Positions 45,095 to 54,951 of a DNA stretch of 64,000 nt are shown piece by piece. The DNA comes from an uncultured Muribaculaceae bacterium (GTDB lineage Bacteria; Bacteroidota; Bacteroidia; Bacteroidales; Muribaculaceae): contig CAJUIW010000002.1 in NCBI GenBank assembly GCA_910586895.1, forward strand, positions 8,860-72,859, given 5' to 3'. How positions within the stretch are numbered: the first letter of the stretch is position 1; the number at the start of each line of letters is the position of its first letter. The notes under the pieces are model-generated. The model had not been told where the DNA came from, made no database searches, and saw only the letters and a program-made list of their open reading frames with translations. The position numbers and the translations under genes are program-made.

Positions 45095-46639
45095 ATGAAG
45101 AAATCAATCATACCGGCCTTGGCATTTGCTCTGGCCGGTTTTTTTATGAATGCCGGGAATGTAGTGATTGTAGGGCGGAATATGCCTCAGGCTGACGGTG
45201 ACCGTGTGGTATTGCTGAATGTGAGCGGTTATTTCTCACAGATGATAGGAAATGCGGAGGTGACCGGCGGCGAATTCCGTCTGGAGGCTGATTTTGACGA
45301 TGATGAGCCGGTGCTGATGGAGCTGGTCTGTCCGGTGGAAGGGGTCGGTAGCCTGCGGAGGGAGCTGTCTGTGAGATCGGATGCTTACATTGAGGTCGAC
45401 GGGTCAACGGATCTGATTCCTCTGATGGCTGTGAAGAGCAATGTAGGGGAGCAGCGACTGCTTGACTCTCTGCTGCATGAGTCGCGTGGCCTGATTGAAC
45501 TGCAAAGCAGGCCGCGGATCAAGGCTTCGGCAGTACTTACCGATACCACTGCATCGGACGATGAGAAGCGCAAGGCGTATGCAATGCTTCGGCAGCTCGA
45601 AAAGTCGTCTGACAGTCTGCAATGTGAAGTGGATATACGCTATGCGCGTGCACTGATGGAGCTGCCGCACAGCAGCTTGTGGTTTGACCGTCTGGTGGCC
45701 ATGAGCCGGCGTGAGAATATAAAGTCCGATTCATTACGCCGCAGTCTGCTGACAGGGATGTACAATACGCTTGACCATGATGAGCGTGGCAGCGATATCG
45801 GGCAGATGGTTAGCACTTTTCTGTTTCCGCCCGTGATTATTGAGCAGGGTGATACGGTGCCCTCTACTGTATTCTACGATATCGACGGTAGGAAGCATTC
45901 ATTAGCTGAGTTTGCCGGAAAATGGATTCTGCTTGACTTCTGGTCAGGCTCATGCGGGCCCTGTATAGCCTCTTTTCCCGAACTCAGTGCAGTGGCCGCC
46001 GAACGTGCCGATTCGCTTGCTGTGGTAAGCCTGAGTATCGATATTGAGGACGCATGGGTGGAAGCCTCCAAAAGGCATGGATTGACCGGTAATAACTGGA
46101 ATGAAAAGATGGTGGATGCCGGAATATTCCAGAAGTTCGGATTCCGTCCGGTGCCTGACTATGTGCTGATTGCACCTGACGGAACGGTGAGGCGCAAATG
46201 GACCGGATATATGCAAGGGCATATACGCAGAAATCTGCATCAGCTCATGGACCGACGTCCTCAGGCGAAAGTCTCCATCAAGGATAATCATCGGATAATC
46301 ACTAATCCGGCATATGAATCCAACAACACGGAGGGGATTCTGGAGATTGAGGAGATAGATGTCAATGATAAGTCAACGGTATTGACACTTCTGCTGGATT
46401 ATGCCAAGGACAGGCCTTATATTATCTCTGATAAGGTTAAGTTGATAGCTCCTGACGGTACTGAATATTCACTGAGTGGAGCCGATGGGATTGAGCTGAA
46501 TAAGCATAACTGGATTCATGAAGAGGGCAATGCACGCTTCCGTCTGGTGTTCCCGGCGTTGGCTCCTGGTACCGGGAGTATTGATTTTGTGTCAGGACGC
46601 AACTCGGCGACGGGTATTTCAGGAATTAAACTGAACTGA
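45095..46639 (+). CDS. Secreted TlpA-like thioredoxin with DUF4369-like N-terminal region
   Basis: The 514-residue protein has a signal peptide (about residues 1-20), an N-terminal beta-sandwich like DUF4369 and a central helical region. A thioredoxin-like domain at about residues 255-385 has the redox motif CGPC (SGSCGPCIASFPEL) and the cis-Pro region RPVPDYVLI. A C-terminal region of about 120 residues (from 395) resembles a beta-rich domain. Such proteins act as periplasmic thiol-disulfide oxidoreductases. It lies 33 bases after the transducer, then a terminator. Confidence 0.87.
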   Translation: MKKSIIPALAFALAGFFMNAGNVVIVGRNMPQADGDRVVLLNVSGYFSQMIGNAEVTGGEFRLEADFDDDEPVLMELVCPVEGVGSLRRELSVRSDAYIEVDGSTDLIPLMAVKSNVGEQRLLDSLLHESRGLIELQSRPRIKASAVLTDTTASDDEKRKAYAMLRQLEKSSDSLQCEVDIRYARALMELPHSSLWFDRLVAMSRRENIKSDSLRRSLLTGMYNTLDHDERGSDIGQMVSTFLFPPVIIEQGDTVPSTVFYDIDGRKHSLAEFAGKWILLDFWSGSCGPCIASFPELSAVAAERADSLAVVSLSIDIEDAWVEASKRHGLTGNNWNEKMVDAGIFQKFGFRPVPDYVLIAPDGTVRRKWTGYMQGHIRRNLHQLMDRRPQAKVSIKDNHRIITNPAYESNNTEGILEIEEIDVNDKSTVLTLLLDYAKDRPYIISDKVKLIAPDGTEYSLSGADGIELNKHNWIHEEGNARFRLVFPALAPGTGSIDFVSGRNSATGISGIKLN

Positions 46640-46654
46640 TCAGTATGTAAAATC

Positions 46655-46690
46655 AGAAAGCCCGGAGCATCTCCGGGCTTTCTTGCTTTG
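46655..46690. terminator. Bidirectional terminator between the TlpA-like gene and cysS
   Basis: Perfect 12-base arms (46655-46666 and 46672-46683) enclose a 5-base loop. T-rich and A-rich tails flank the stem, so both converging genes can end here. Confidence 0.85.
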
Positions 46691-46710
46691 TATTGCTGGG
46701 GAAGTAAGGT

Positions 46711-48195
46711 CTACTTTTTCAGACTCCATTCAAAGCCGTCCTTTGTGTCCTTGACTGCAAATCCTATCTCCGACAGGCGGTCGCGGATCAGGTCGCTTGT
46801 GGCCCAGTCCTTGCGCGATTTAGCTTCGGAACGAATCTGCAGAAGCAGGTCAACGGCATCCTCAAACGGCTTTGTAGCCGAGCCGCCGTCTGTGCCGGCA
46901 ATGTCGGTACGTATGCCGAGGATATCGCGCAGGAATGTATCAAACAGGCTCTGCAGGGCAGCTATATCATCGGCTGTGGCCTTGTCATGACCATCGTTGA
47001 TACGGTTTACCATAGCTACGGCATCGAACAGGTGCGAAAGCAGGATAGGGGTGTTCAGGTCATCGTCAAGAGCCTCGTAGCAGCGCTTTTCGATATCAGC
47101 TACATTGACTGTTGAGCTGTCCGACGGTTTCAGTGACGCTATGCGGCGGTAGCCTTCGAGCATGCGTGTGAGTGCCTTTTCGGCTCCCTGGAGCGCCTCG
47201 TTGCTGAAATCAACCGTGCCACGGTAATGTGCCTGCAATATGAAGAAACGGATGGTCATAGGGGAGTAGGCCTGCTCCAGCAGCTTGTGTGAGCCGGTGA
47301 AGAACTCGTCGAGGGTTATGAAGTTGCCCAGCGATTTGCCCATCTTCTGACCATTGATGGTTATCATATTGTTGTGCATCCAGTAGTGTACGGTATCATG
47401 GCCGTTGTGAGCCACTGACTGTGCTATCTCACATTCATGATGGGGGAATTTGAGGTCCATGCCTCCGCCATGTATGTCAAATGTCTCACCCAAGTATTTC
47501 TCACCCATGGTGGAGCACTCAAGGTGCCAGCCGGGGAATCCGTCGCTCCATGGTGAGGGCCAGCGCATTATATGCTCGGGCGATGCCTTTTTCCAGAGCG
47601 CGAAGTCGGCAGGATTGCGTTTCTCCTGCTGGCCGTCAAGCGAGCGGGTGGCTGAGAGCAACTCCTCGATATTGCGTCCCGAAAGCTTGCCGTAGTTGTG
47701 GTCACGGTTGTAGCGGGGCACATCGAAATACACTGATCCGTTGCTTTCATAGGCATAGCCGCTGTCAAGAATCTTCTTGATATACTCGATCTGCTCTATG
47801 ATATGGCCTGATGCGTGCGGCTCAATGGAGGGGGGAAGCACGTTGAGCTCATCCATGGCATGGTGGTAGCGGTTGAGATAGAACTGTACCACTTCCATCG
47901 GCTCAAGGCTCTCCAGGCGTGCTTTCTTGGCTATCTTGTCCTCACCTTCGTCAGCGTCATGCTCCAGATGGCCCACGTCGGTAATGTTGCGCACGTAGCG
48001 CACTTTGTAGCCTAAATGAGTCAGATAGCGGTAGAGAATGTCAAACGTTATGGCAGGACGGGCGTGGCCCAGATGGCCGTCGCCGTATACCGTAGGGCCG
48101 CATACGTACATCCCTACACGTCCTTCGTGTATAGGTTTGAACAGCTCTTTACGCCGGCTGAGTGAGTTATATATAGTAAAATTATTCGGTTTCAT
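46711..48195 (-). CDS. cysS: Cysteinyl-tRNA synthetase
   Basis: The enzyme charges tRNA-Cys. The 494-residue class I synthetase has the HIGH-type motif (HLGHARP) after YVCGPTVYG, whose Cys binds zinc. The second signature is KMGKSLGN. Further zinc ligands fit in [12 protein letters not shown] and [11 protein letters not shown]. The C-terminal helical domain is complete. It ends a minus-strand run starting at the LolD-like gene. Confidence 0.96.
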   Translation of the reverse strand: MKPNNFTIYNSLSRRKELFKPIHEGRVGMYVCGPTVYGDGHLGHARPAITFDILYRYLTHLGYKVRYVRNITDVGHLEHDADEGEDKIAKKARLESLEPMEVVQFYLNRYHHAMDELNVLPPSIEPHASGHIIEQIEYIKKILDSGYAYESNGSVYFDVPRYNRDHNYGKLSGRNIEELLSATRSLDGQQEKRNPADFALWKKASPEHIMRWPSPWSDGFPGWHLECSTMGEKYLGETFDIHGGGMDLKFPHHECEIAQSVAHNGHDTVHYWMHNNMITINGQKMGKSLGNFITLDEFFTGSHKLLEQAYSPMTIRFFILQAHYRGTVDFSNEALQGAEKALTRMLEGYRRIASLKPSDSSTVNVADIEKRCYEALDDDLNTPILLSHLFDAVAMVNRINDGHDKATADDIAALQSLFDTFLRDILGIRTDIAGTDGGSATKPFEDAVDLLLQIRSEAKSRKDWATSDLIRDRLSEIGFAVKDTKDGFEWSLKK

Positions 48196-48199
48196 CGGT

Positions 48200-48526
48200 T
48201 CAGGCTTTTCCGCCGGTCATGAAGGGGTTGGGTATTTCGCCGTTGTTGCCGTTAGGACGCTGGATGGGCTGCTTGTGGGTGATTTCGCCGAATGTGTTTT
48301 CGTACTTCTTCACGTTTTCCATCAGTGCGCCCAGGAGATTTTTGGCATTCTCGGGAGTCATGACGATACGGCTCTGCACCTTAGCCTGAGGCATGTTGGG
48401 GGCCATGGTGATGAAGTCGAGGAAGAATTCGTTGGGGCCGTGTGAAATAACGGTGAAGTTAGAGTATGTTCCGCCGGCTACTTCGGGAGCCATTTCGATT
48501 TTTATTTCCTTATTTTGCTTTTCCAT
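48200..48526 (-). CDS. DUF3467 protein
   Basis: This 108-residue cytoplasmic protein has the DUF3467 pattern: [27 protein letters not shown] and [11 protein letters not shown]. The function of the family is unknown. It lies 4 bases upstream of cysS and probably shares its mRNA. Confidence 0.88.
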   Translation of the reverse strand: MEKQNKEIKIEMAPEVAGGTYSNFTVISHGPNEFFLDFITMAPNMPQAKVQSRIVMTPENAKNLLGALMENVKKYENTFGEITHKQPIQRPNGNNGEIPNPFMTGGKA

Positions 48527-48540
48527 AATTAATGATTTTT

Positions 48541-49215
48541 TTATTGTTTGTTAAATGTGAATACGTTGTTATAGGGGTTTGTGGCGTTTGCCACATGTAT
48601 CTTCACTCCCTGCAGATCCTCGCGTTCCCATAGCTCGCTGATGTCAAACGATGCTGCGGTGCGGGTCATGTAGGCCGGTGCATCGCCTGTGGTGCTCCGT
48701 GTGCTCAGATATAGATCGGGGCATGATGAGCTGATAGTTGACATGTCAGGAATCAGATAGAACGTGCGGGTGGTGGAGTTGGCCACCTGAGCGAACATGT
48801 TGATGTAGCTTCCGGAGCGCCAGAGGGTAGTTATGGCTATCGGTTCGTTGTCCCAGCCGTCAAGTGTGCCGGGGTCAAGCAGATTGAGCTCAACGTTGTA
48901 TATCTTGCTCAGTGCGCGTACGTTTACGGCTCCGCTCTCACCGTAATCCTGCCCGTCGGCGGGGGAGTAGGTGAGCATCAGGCGTGTGCCGGGAGGTGTG
49001 GTTTTTGTATCGATGGATCCGGGGGCGTAGAGCATCACGGCAGGGGAGTCGTCCACCACCTGAAACTCGAAGCTTACGCGGTTGGACTCGCTTGATGTGA
49101 AGGTGACAATATCCTGATAGATGTTTACCGTAGGTATATCCTTACTGCTGTCCGAGCATGATGCAAGGACAATGAGTGCTGTCAGTAGGGACGTTATGCG
49201 TGTTATGGTATTCAT
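48541..49215 (-). CDS. NigD-like lipoprotein
   Basis: The 224-residue protein has a lipobox (LIVLASC, Cys20) and two beta-rich parts, with TPPGTRLMLTYSP in the first and TRTFYLIPD in the second. I associate this layout with NigD-like Bacteroidales lipoproteins, but the match is by general pattern. It is probably anchored in the outer membrane. It begins 9 bases after the LolD-like gene. Confidence 0.65.
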   Translation of the reverse strand: MNTITRITSLLTALIVLASCSDSSKDIPTVNIYQDIVTFTSSESNRVSFEFQVVDDSPAVMLYAPGSIDTKTTPPGTRLMLTYSPADGQDYGESGAVNVRALSKIYNVELNLLDPGTLDGWDNEPIAITTLWRSGSYINMFAQVANSTTRTFYLIPDMSTISSSCPDLYLSTRSTTGDAPAYMTRTAASFDISELWEREDLQGVKIHVANATNPYNNVFTFNKQ

Positions 49216-49224
49216 TATCAGTAT

Positions 49225-49902
49225 CTACGATATGCCGGTGTTGGTGTCAATGCCTGTTATCATGCCGTCGCGCATGGTCACGCGGCGGTCGGCCTGCAGG
49301 GCCAGTTGTTCGTCATGTGTCACTATCACGAAGGTGTGTCCCATGTCGCGGCGCAGATTGAAGAAGAGCCGGTGAAGCTCTTCGCGGTTGTGCGAATCGA
49401 GGCTTCCGGAGGGCTCGTCGGCGAGCACCACACGTGGATTGTTGATCAGAGCACGTGCCACTGCGGCGCGCTGCCTCTCCCCACCCGACAGCTGTGCCGG
49501 ACGGTGGGCAGCACGGTCGGAAAGTCCCAGATAGTCAATCAGCTTGGCGGCGCGGGCCATGGCGTCGGAGCGCGAAGCGCCTCCTATCATGGCCGGAAGT
49601 GCCACATTTTCAGCCATCGTGAATTCTGGCAGCAGCTGGTGAAACTGAAACACGAATCCTATATGGGTGTTGCGGAACTGGGCCAGCTTGTTGTCCGACA
49701 GGCGGAATATGTCAGTGCCGTCAAACTTTACCGAGCCGCTGTCCGGGCGATCAAGTGATCCCGCTATCTGGAGCATGGTGGTTTTACCGGCTCCGCTCGG
49801 GCCTACTACGGATACTATCTCACCCTGACCTATGTCGAGGTCAATGCCGCGGAGCACCTGCAGTCCGTCGAAGCTCTTGGTTATGCCACGTAACTCTATC
49901 AT
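49225..49902 (-). CDS. ABC transporter ATPase, LolD/MacB type
   Basis: The 225-residue ATPase has Walker [10 protein letters not shown], a Q loop ([12 protein letters not shown]), signature [15 protein letters not shown] and Walker [10 protein letters not shown]. The [10 protein letters not shown] segment is typical of the LolD/FtsE/MacB group, which power lipoprotein release or efflux. No partner permease is next to it. The ATG at 49902 was chosen because a promoter element ends 4 bases upstream; this removes five residues from the longest frame. Confidence 0.92.
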   Translation of the reverse strand: MIELRGITKSFDGLQVLRGIDLDIGQGEIVSVVGPSGAGKTTMLQIAGSLDRPDSGSVKFDGTDIFRLSDNKLAQFRNTHIGFVFQFHQLLPEFTMAENVALPAMIGGASRSDAMARAAKLIDYLGLSDRAAHRPAQLSGGERQRAAVARALINNPRVVLADEPSGSLDSHNREELHRLFFNLRRDMGHTFVIVTHDEQLALQADRRVTMRDGMITGIDTNTGIS

Positions 49903-49906
49903 ATCA

Positions 49907-49914
49907 CAAAAGTA
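49907..49914 (-). promoter_or_regulatory. -7 promoter element TACTTTTG of the LolD-like gene
   Basis: It matches TAnnTTTG on the minus strand and ends 4 bases before the ATG at 49902. The mRNA should be leaderless or nearly so. Confidence 0.6.
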
Positions 49915-49926
49915 CAAAAAATCCGC

Positions 49927-51591
49927 TCAATACTTGAATGAGCTGCCTCCTAAAAATTCGCGTATAAGCGATGTGGAGGGTATGAATTCCTCGCTGATGG
50001 GGGAGAAATAGCTCAGGAAGGTGCGAAGGCGCGACGCTTCGGCATGTTCCGGCATGTCATGCGGCACACGTTTCAGGATATCCTCGCCGCGCTCTTTCAT
50101 CACGCCAAGTTCAAACAGCAGCGATGAATTGAACGTGGAGTCGGCATTTTCCTGATAGGGGAATATCCAGCGTTCCTCACCACGGCGCACGCTCGGCCAT
50201 CGGCGTATGGTGGAGGCTGCATCGGTGCCGCGGTATTTGGCATCGCGTATTATGCGGCGCAGCAGGCGGTTGTCAGTCGTCGGTATCCAGTTGTGGTCAT
50301 CGATCGATATTGTGGTCAGAGCTGATACATACACGCGGTATTTCATGTCATGCGGCACCTGTTCGGTCAATTCCGGGTTCAGCCCGTGGATACCCTCTAT
50401 CAGCAGTATGGAGCGGTCGCCGAGCTTGATGCGGTTGCCGCGGTACTCACGTTCGCCGGTGGCGAAGTTGTAATAGGGGAGTTCGACTTCCTCACCGTTG
50501 ATGAGCGCATTGAGGTCCTTGTTGAACTGCTTGATATCAAGGGCATAGAGCGATTCGTAGTCATATTCGCCTGACTCGTCGCGCGGCGTGTGGGCGCGGT
50601 CCACGAAGTAGTCGTCAAGCGATATCATCTGAGGCTCTATCAGGTTGGTTATAAGGTGAATGGCAAGGCGTTTGGTGAACGTGGTCTTGCCTGACGACGA
50701 TGGGCCGGCAATCAGCACTACCCTCGCGCCCCCCTGCCGGAACCGTTCGGTGATGGCATCGGCTATGGTGGATATACGTTTGTCATGCAGCGCCTCGCTG
50801 ACGTTGATAAGCATTGCTGAGCGCCCTTCATTGACAGCGCGGTTCAACTCCCCTACATCGCGCACACCAACTATGCGGTTGAATGCCAGGTAGTCAGTGA
50901 ATGCGCGGTACATCTTCTCCTGAGTTATATGCTGTGGCGGCACATCGGGGTTGGCCATGTCAAATCCGGTGAGCAGGAATCCCTCCTTGTAGCGGCGCAG
51001 GTCGAAGGTGCGGAGCAGTCCGGTAGATGGTGCCAAGGCGCCGTAATAGCTGTCGGCAAGGCCGCCAAGACGGTAGAACACCGTGTAGAGTTCGTGGCGG
51101 GTGGATAGCAGAGTCACTTTATCTTCAAGTCCCTGGCTGCGGAATATGTCAATCACATCCTTGGTGAGCATCTCGTGGCGTTCGAAGCGCATGTCGCTGC
51201 GGATTATGGCAGCCATGTGTGCGCGTATGCGTTCCACATCGGCCTCGTCGGGTTCGAAGTCGATAAGACGGCAGTAGTAACCGCGTGATATCGAATGCTC
51301 TATTCGGAGCGTGACGCCGGGCATAAGATCATGCACGGCCTTGTAGAGCACCATGCAGAGCGAGCGTATGTAGCAGCGCTGTCCGGAGTCGGAGGTGATG
51401 GGGAGGAATTCCACTACTTTCGGGGCATAGACAGGAAAGTTGAGGTCCTCGGTTTTATTGTTGACGCGGGCGCATATCGGGGTGAACGGTAGCTGGGCTG
51501 ATATGCGGAAGTAGATGTCCAGCAGGGTGTCACCTCCGCTGGCATCAATGTACCGGTCAAGGTTCTTGCAGTATATTTTAAGTGTTCTCAT
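49927..51591 (-). CDS. Nucleoside (uridine-type) kinase with N-terminal TGS-like domain
   Basis: The 554-residue protein has an N-terminal TGS/threonyl-tRNA synthetase-like region (about 1-200). A P-loop kinase domain follows (GPSSSGKTTFTKRL near residue 300) with SLDDYFVDR and LLIEGIHGLNPEL, as in uridine kinases and phosphoribulokinases. The fusion is widespread in Bacteroidota and Firmicutes. It likely phosphorylates a nucleoside, probably uridine or cytidine. It is directly behind the LPS-type kinase gene. Confidence 0.88.
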   Translation of the reverse strand: MRTLKIYCKNLDRYIDASGGDTLLDIYFRISAQLPFTPICARVNNKTEDLNFPVYAPKVVEFLPITSDSGQRCYIRSLCMVLYKAVHDLMPGVTLRIEHSISRGYYCRLIDFEPDEADVERIRAHMAAIIRSDMRFERHEMLTKDVIDIFRSQGLEDKVTLLSTRHELYTVFYRLGGLADSYYGALAPSTGLLRTFDLRRYKEGFLLTGFDMANPDVPPQHITQEKMYRAFTDYLAFNRIVGVRDVGELNRAVNEGRSAMLINVSEALHDKRISTIADAITERFRQGGARVVLIAGPSSSGKTTFTKRLAIHLITNLIEPQMISLDDYFVDRAHTPRDESGEYDYESLYALDIKQFNKDLNALINGEEVELPYYNFATGEREYRGNRIKLGDRSILLIEGIHGLNPELTEQVPHDMKYRVYVSALTTISIDDHNWIPTTDNRLLRRIIRDAKYRGTDAASTIRRWPSVRRGEERWIFPYQENADSTFNSSLLFELGVMKERGEDILKRVPHDMPEHAEASRLRTFLSYFSPISEEFIPSTSLIREFLGGSSFKY

Positions 51592-51592
51592 A

Positions 51593-52345
51593 TTATTTGA
51601 AGATATCTTTTATGCGATGTCGTATACGCCTTGAGCGTTCAAAATGTTCAAGTCCTTTCTGTACTTCCCGGATTGTTGACTCCGGGTTGCGCCCGGTTAG
51701 CAGCGCATATTCGCGGGTCAGGGCTTCCGATAGGGGTCGGATATGGGTCAGGCGCACCAGATTGGTTATTATCTCGCTGTGGCTGAGATGCTTTTTGAAC
51801 TTGCTACGGTTGGTGTCAATCAGCTCGAATACAGGTGGATTGACTGACGTATCGACAAGGATATTTGTAAGGTTGGGGTCGCCGTGCAGTATGCCCCTGT
51901 CATGTAGCGTGGCTATGAAGGCGGCGGTGCTCTTCACCAGCGGAAGGTCAATCCGGGTTTTGCCGTCCATCTTGTCATGTAGCGATTCAAGCGGTGTGAA
52001 CGCGCTTATGAAATAGCTCTCGGCCAACAGCCCTCCGCGGTACAGCTCTATGCAGGCTATCCCTTCCGGAGTGCGTATGCCGGAGCTGATAAGCCGTGAG
52101 GCATATTCATACGCTCTCAGAGCCTTGCTTTTGCGGAAAAAGGTATAGACCACGCGCTGAAACAGCCTTGGAATACGATAGCTTTTCACCACTATAGGTG
52201 CTCCATCAGGCGTGGGGTGGAATATCTTGACGCGGTTACGGGCATCATATATCGTATTCCCCTCTTCGCTGAACCGCGAGGGGAGTGCTTCTATGAATGC
52301 CGTGAGGTCGCTGTATTTTTCGTTGATTCTGATATGCTGTTTCAT
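51593..52345 (-). CDS. Kdo/LPS-type kinase (InaA/RfaP-like)
   Basis: The 250-residue protein has a small-protein-kinase-like fold. The ATP-binding lysine region is IVVKSYR. The catalytic loop is HGDPNLTNILV (residue about 170), followed by the metal Asp in IDTNRSKF. Kdo kinases and heptose kinases phosphorylate the LPS core. Its place beside four glycosyltransferases supports an LPS-core or cell-surface glycan role. The ATG at 52345 overlaps the upstream stop as TGATG. Confidence 0.83.
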   Translation of the reverse strand: MKQHIRINEKYSDLTAFIEALPSRFSEEGNTIYDARNRVKIFHPTPDGAPIVVKSYRIPRLFQRVVYTFFRKSKALRAYEYASRLISSGIRTPEGIACIELYRGGLLAESYFISAFTPLESLHDKMDGKTRIDLPLVKSTAAFIATLHDRGILHGDPNLTNILVDTSVNPPVFELIDTNRSKFKKHLSHSEIITNLVRLTHIRPLSEALTREYALLTGRNPESTIREVQKGLEHFERSRRIRHRIKDIFK

Positions 52346-53409
52346 CAGCGGTTGAAAAGTGATGAATACATGGCCATCATGCTTGCACCATACGTATCGA
52401 AGGCGCATTTGTCGGCTCTGTTTTCCTTCTGCTCAGCACGGTGTGTGTAGGCGTCCCTTATCGCACCGGCCAGACTCTCGGCATCGCCCGGTGTGAAGAA
52501 TGTTGTAGTGGCTTCAGATAGCATTTCATGGTGCTGCGGCAGGTCCGAGGCTATGGCACGCAGTCCGTAGGTGGCGGCTGCTGTGGTGAGCCAGCGGTAC
52601 ATGGTCGCCGATTTGTCAGGCAGGATAATGGCATCGGCGCTTTCCACTACTGTATCAGGCAGTGAGATAGGGCCGCGCCAGTCAATGCGGTCGGCCACGC
52701 CTAAGGTGCGTGATGCTTTGACTACCGGCATCACTACCGGGCCCTGCCCCTGCCCTGCCACTACAAGACGCAGAGGCAGATCCTTGCATAGACCTATGGC
52801 TTTCACAAGGGTGTCAATGCCTGATTCAGGATTGAGGTTTCCGGCAAAGACAAGAGAGAACAGCTCCGGGTCCTTTACCGGCTGAATGGCGCTGTCGCCC
52901 GACAGATATTCTGTGGCGGGATGGATTACATGCATCTTCTCCTGAGCTACTCCCGGTGAGGTGGATGCAAATGTCTGCATTGAGTCCGATGTGGGAAACA
53001 CCATGGCATCCAAATCGTTATATATCGCCGATGCTGAAACACCTTTCTTGCCCGCGGAGGTGATGTGGCGTGTCAGAACTATCTTGACATTGGAGCCATC
53101 GGTAAGTGTGCGGGCGCGGGAAGCGATGACGGCATCAGCGAAGCGGTGGACATGTATCACCGTAGGGGTGTCCTTGGCCTCGCGTAGGAGCTTGGCTATC
53201 CTTACCGGACTGATTACGTCAAGATTGCCCAGCAGCGGAGCTGTTACGGATGTGATGTTTGAAAGCTTCAGGCGTGAGCGTATTTCATCTGAATTGCGGC
53301 ATACGGCTGTCACCTTATGCCCTGCCGTCTGCATGGCGCGGCATAGGTCAAGGGCATAGCGTTCGCTCGGTTCCCAGTGATTGTTGGATATGATATGTAT
53401 GATGTTCAT
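52345..53409 (-). CDS. GT4-family glycosyltransferase
   Basis: The 354-residue GT-B protein has an N-terminal block NIIHIISNNHWEPSERYALDLC and a central FAGNLNPESGIDTLV with PLRLVVAGQG after it. The donor motif is degenerate (ILPDKSATMYRWLTTAAATYG, where the usual E-G-x-G is missing). The role is transfer of a sugar to a surface glycan; specificity is unknown. The ATG at 53409 lies 13 bases after the upstream gene's stop and gives the usual N-terminus. Confidence 0.83.
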   Translation of the reverse strand: MNIIHIISNNHWEPSERYALDLCRAMQTAGHKVTAVCRNSDEIRSRLKLSNITSVTAPLLGNLDVISPVRIAKLLREAKDTPTVIHVHRFADAVIASRARTLTDGSNVKIVLTRHITSAGKKGVSASAIYNDLDAMVFPTSDSMQTFASTSPGVAQEKMHVIHPATEYLSGDSAIQPVKDPELFSLVFAGNLNPESGIDTLVKAIGLCKDLPLRLVVAGQGQGPVVMPVVKASRTLGVADRIDWRGPISLPDTVVESADAIILPDKSATMYRWLTTAAATYGLRAIASDLPQHHEMLSEATTTFFTPGDAESLAGAIRDAYTHRAEQKENRADKCAFDTYGASMMAMYSSLFNR

Positions 53410-53422
53410 TGTCAATTGTTTT

Positions 53423-54187
53423 TTATCGGTCGTTTTTCTTGCGGAGAGCCCGTGCTTTTGACCATGCAATGCGTGCGCAGCGGTATTTTTCGCTGGCAAT
53501 GGCAAGCCCTGTCAGTCCGTCGGATATCCCCTGTTTGGTAATATAGCAGTGCATGAATTCACGCACTCCGTGAATCAGCGGGCTGACTGAGGTGATACGG
53601 GTACGCGACGCGGCCAGGACGTTGGCTCTCATATCGGCATGCGTACGCTCCTTCCGGGTGTATTCAGTAGGGGTATCACACCGGTAGTGAAGGATATCTC
53701 CATCGATGATGCAGGGGCGCACTGAATCGCGGAATATCACCCGCTCGGCAACATCGCGCAGGTTCCAGTTGGCATAGCGCTTGTCGAACAGGCGTATCTG
53801 CACATCGGGGTACCAGCCGCAGTGATGCACCGGTCGGCCGCAGTAGAAGTTGAGGCGCGACATCGCGTATATCCTGTGCGTGAATCCCTCCTCTTTCAGC
53901 TTAATTATTGACTGGGCCAGCCTGGGCGACAGCACTTCATCGGCATCTATTGACAGCACGTAGCTGTGGGTGGTCAGTGAGGTGGCGTACTGACGCTGGG
54001 CACCGAATCCTTTCAGATGCCGTTGTGTCACATGACAGCCATATTCGCGGCATATATCCACGGTACGGTCCGTTGAGAAAGAGTCAACCACAATAATCTC
54101 CTCAGCCACACCGGCGAGTGATTTCAGGCACTCCTCTATGCGGGCTTCCTCGTTATAGGTCAATATTGTTGCAGATATGGCTTTCAT
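53423..54187 (-). CDS. GT2-family glycosyltransferase, WaaE/KdtX-like
   Basis: The 254-residue GT-A protein has SATILTYNEEARIEECL, VVDSFSTDRT, the metal motif SIDADEVLS and a C-terminal block HHCGWYPDVQIRLF. WaaE-like enzymes add glucose to the LPS inner core. The presence of an LPS kinase downstream fits that pathway. It has its own promoter at 54213. Confidence 0.87.
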   Translation of the reverse strand: MKAISATILTYNEEARIEECLKSLAGVAEEIIVVDSFSTDRTVDICREYGCHVTQRHLKGFGAQRQYATSLTTHSYVLSIDADEVLSPRLAQSIIKLKEEGFTHRIYAMSRLNFYCGRPVHHCGWYPDVQIRLFDKRYANWNLRDVAERVIFRDSVRPCIIDGDILHYRCDTPTEYTRKERTHADMRANVLAASRTRITSVSPLIHGVREFMHCYITKQGISDGLTGLAIASEKYRCARIAWSKARALRKKNDR

Positions 54188-54212
54188 AATATGGTATTAC
54201 GGCATATAATGG

Positions 54213-54220
54213 CAAAAGTA
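54213..54220 (-). promoter_or_regulatory. -7 promoter element TACTTTTG of the WaaE-like gene
   Basis: It matches TAnnTTTG on the minus strand, with 25 bases between it and the ATG at 54187. Confidence 0.55.
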
Positions 54221-54231
54221 GCAAATATTTA

Positions 54232-54951
54232 TTATTTACCGCGCAATTTGGCAATTATATACGTGGGGAGCAGGTGCAATATGAATTGGGCGCCGTGCAG
54301 GGGACCGTCAGTTTCGAGTATCACGCGCATATTGTCGGCCAGCCCGGCGGAGCGGCGGGTGTTTGACACTCCCCCGGTATCGAATATGGCCACCGGTATG
54401 TCGGTACGGTGAAACTGTGCTCCGGCACGCATCAGTGTCTTGAAGAATTTGAAGTCGGCTGACAGGCGATGTCTGATATCGAAAGGATATTTCAAGAGCA
54501 ATTCCCGTCGGCACATGACGCTCTGATGGCAGAATATCATGCGGTGCGAATTGCGGGGTTTGGCGGCCGGATAGGTCACCGGTGTGCCGTCGGGCGCGAG
54601 TTTTATCACTGAGCCATACACTACGTCATCCCCTTCGGCTATGCTCTGCATTAGCCGGGAGGCTGTGTCGGGTGTGGCGAATCGGTCGCCGGCGTTCATG
54701 AAAATAATCCACTCGCCGGTGGCAAGACGGGCTCCCTTGTTCATGGCATCGTAGATGCCCCGGTCAGGTTCTGAAAGTCGTATGTCGATGGCCGGGTTTG
54801 TCCTGACAATATCTGCCGTTTCATCGGTTGAGGCACCGTCGATCACCACGTATTCAATATCAGTATAGTCCTGCCGGGCCACGCTTTCGATGGTTGTACG
54901 GAGCGCATCGGCGCAGTTGCGGCATACGGTTACGATGCTCAGGCGTTGCAT
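54232..54951 (-). CDS. GT2-family glycosyltransferase
   Basis: The 239-residue GT-A protein has SIVTVCRNCADAL, VVIDGASTDETADI, GIYDAMNKGARLATG and the metal motif FMNAGDRF. It has a C-terminal amphipathic helix that may bind the membrane. The sugar and acceptor are unknown. It overlaps the upstream GT4 gene by 13 bases. Confidence 0.87.
   Translation of the reverse strand: MQRLSIVTVCRNCADALRTTIESVARQDYTDIEYVVIDGASTDETADIVRTNPAIDIRLSEPDRGIYDAMNKGARLATGEWIIFMNAGDRFATPDTASRLMQSIAEGDDVVYGSVIKLAPDGTPVTYPAAKPRNSHRMIFCHQSVMCRRELLLKYPFDIRHRLSADFKFFKTLMRAGAQFHRTDIPVAIFDTGGVSNTRRSAGLADNMRVILETDGPLHGAQFILHLLPTYIIAKLRGK

Noticed and set aside
46655..46690. Hairpin as a small RNA or riboswitch.
   Set aside because: Short perfect stem, T tail and convergent genes make a simple terminator.
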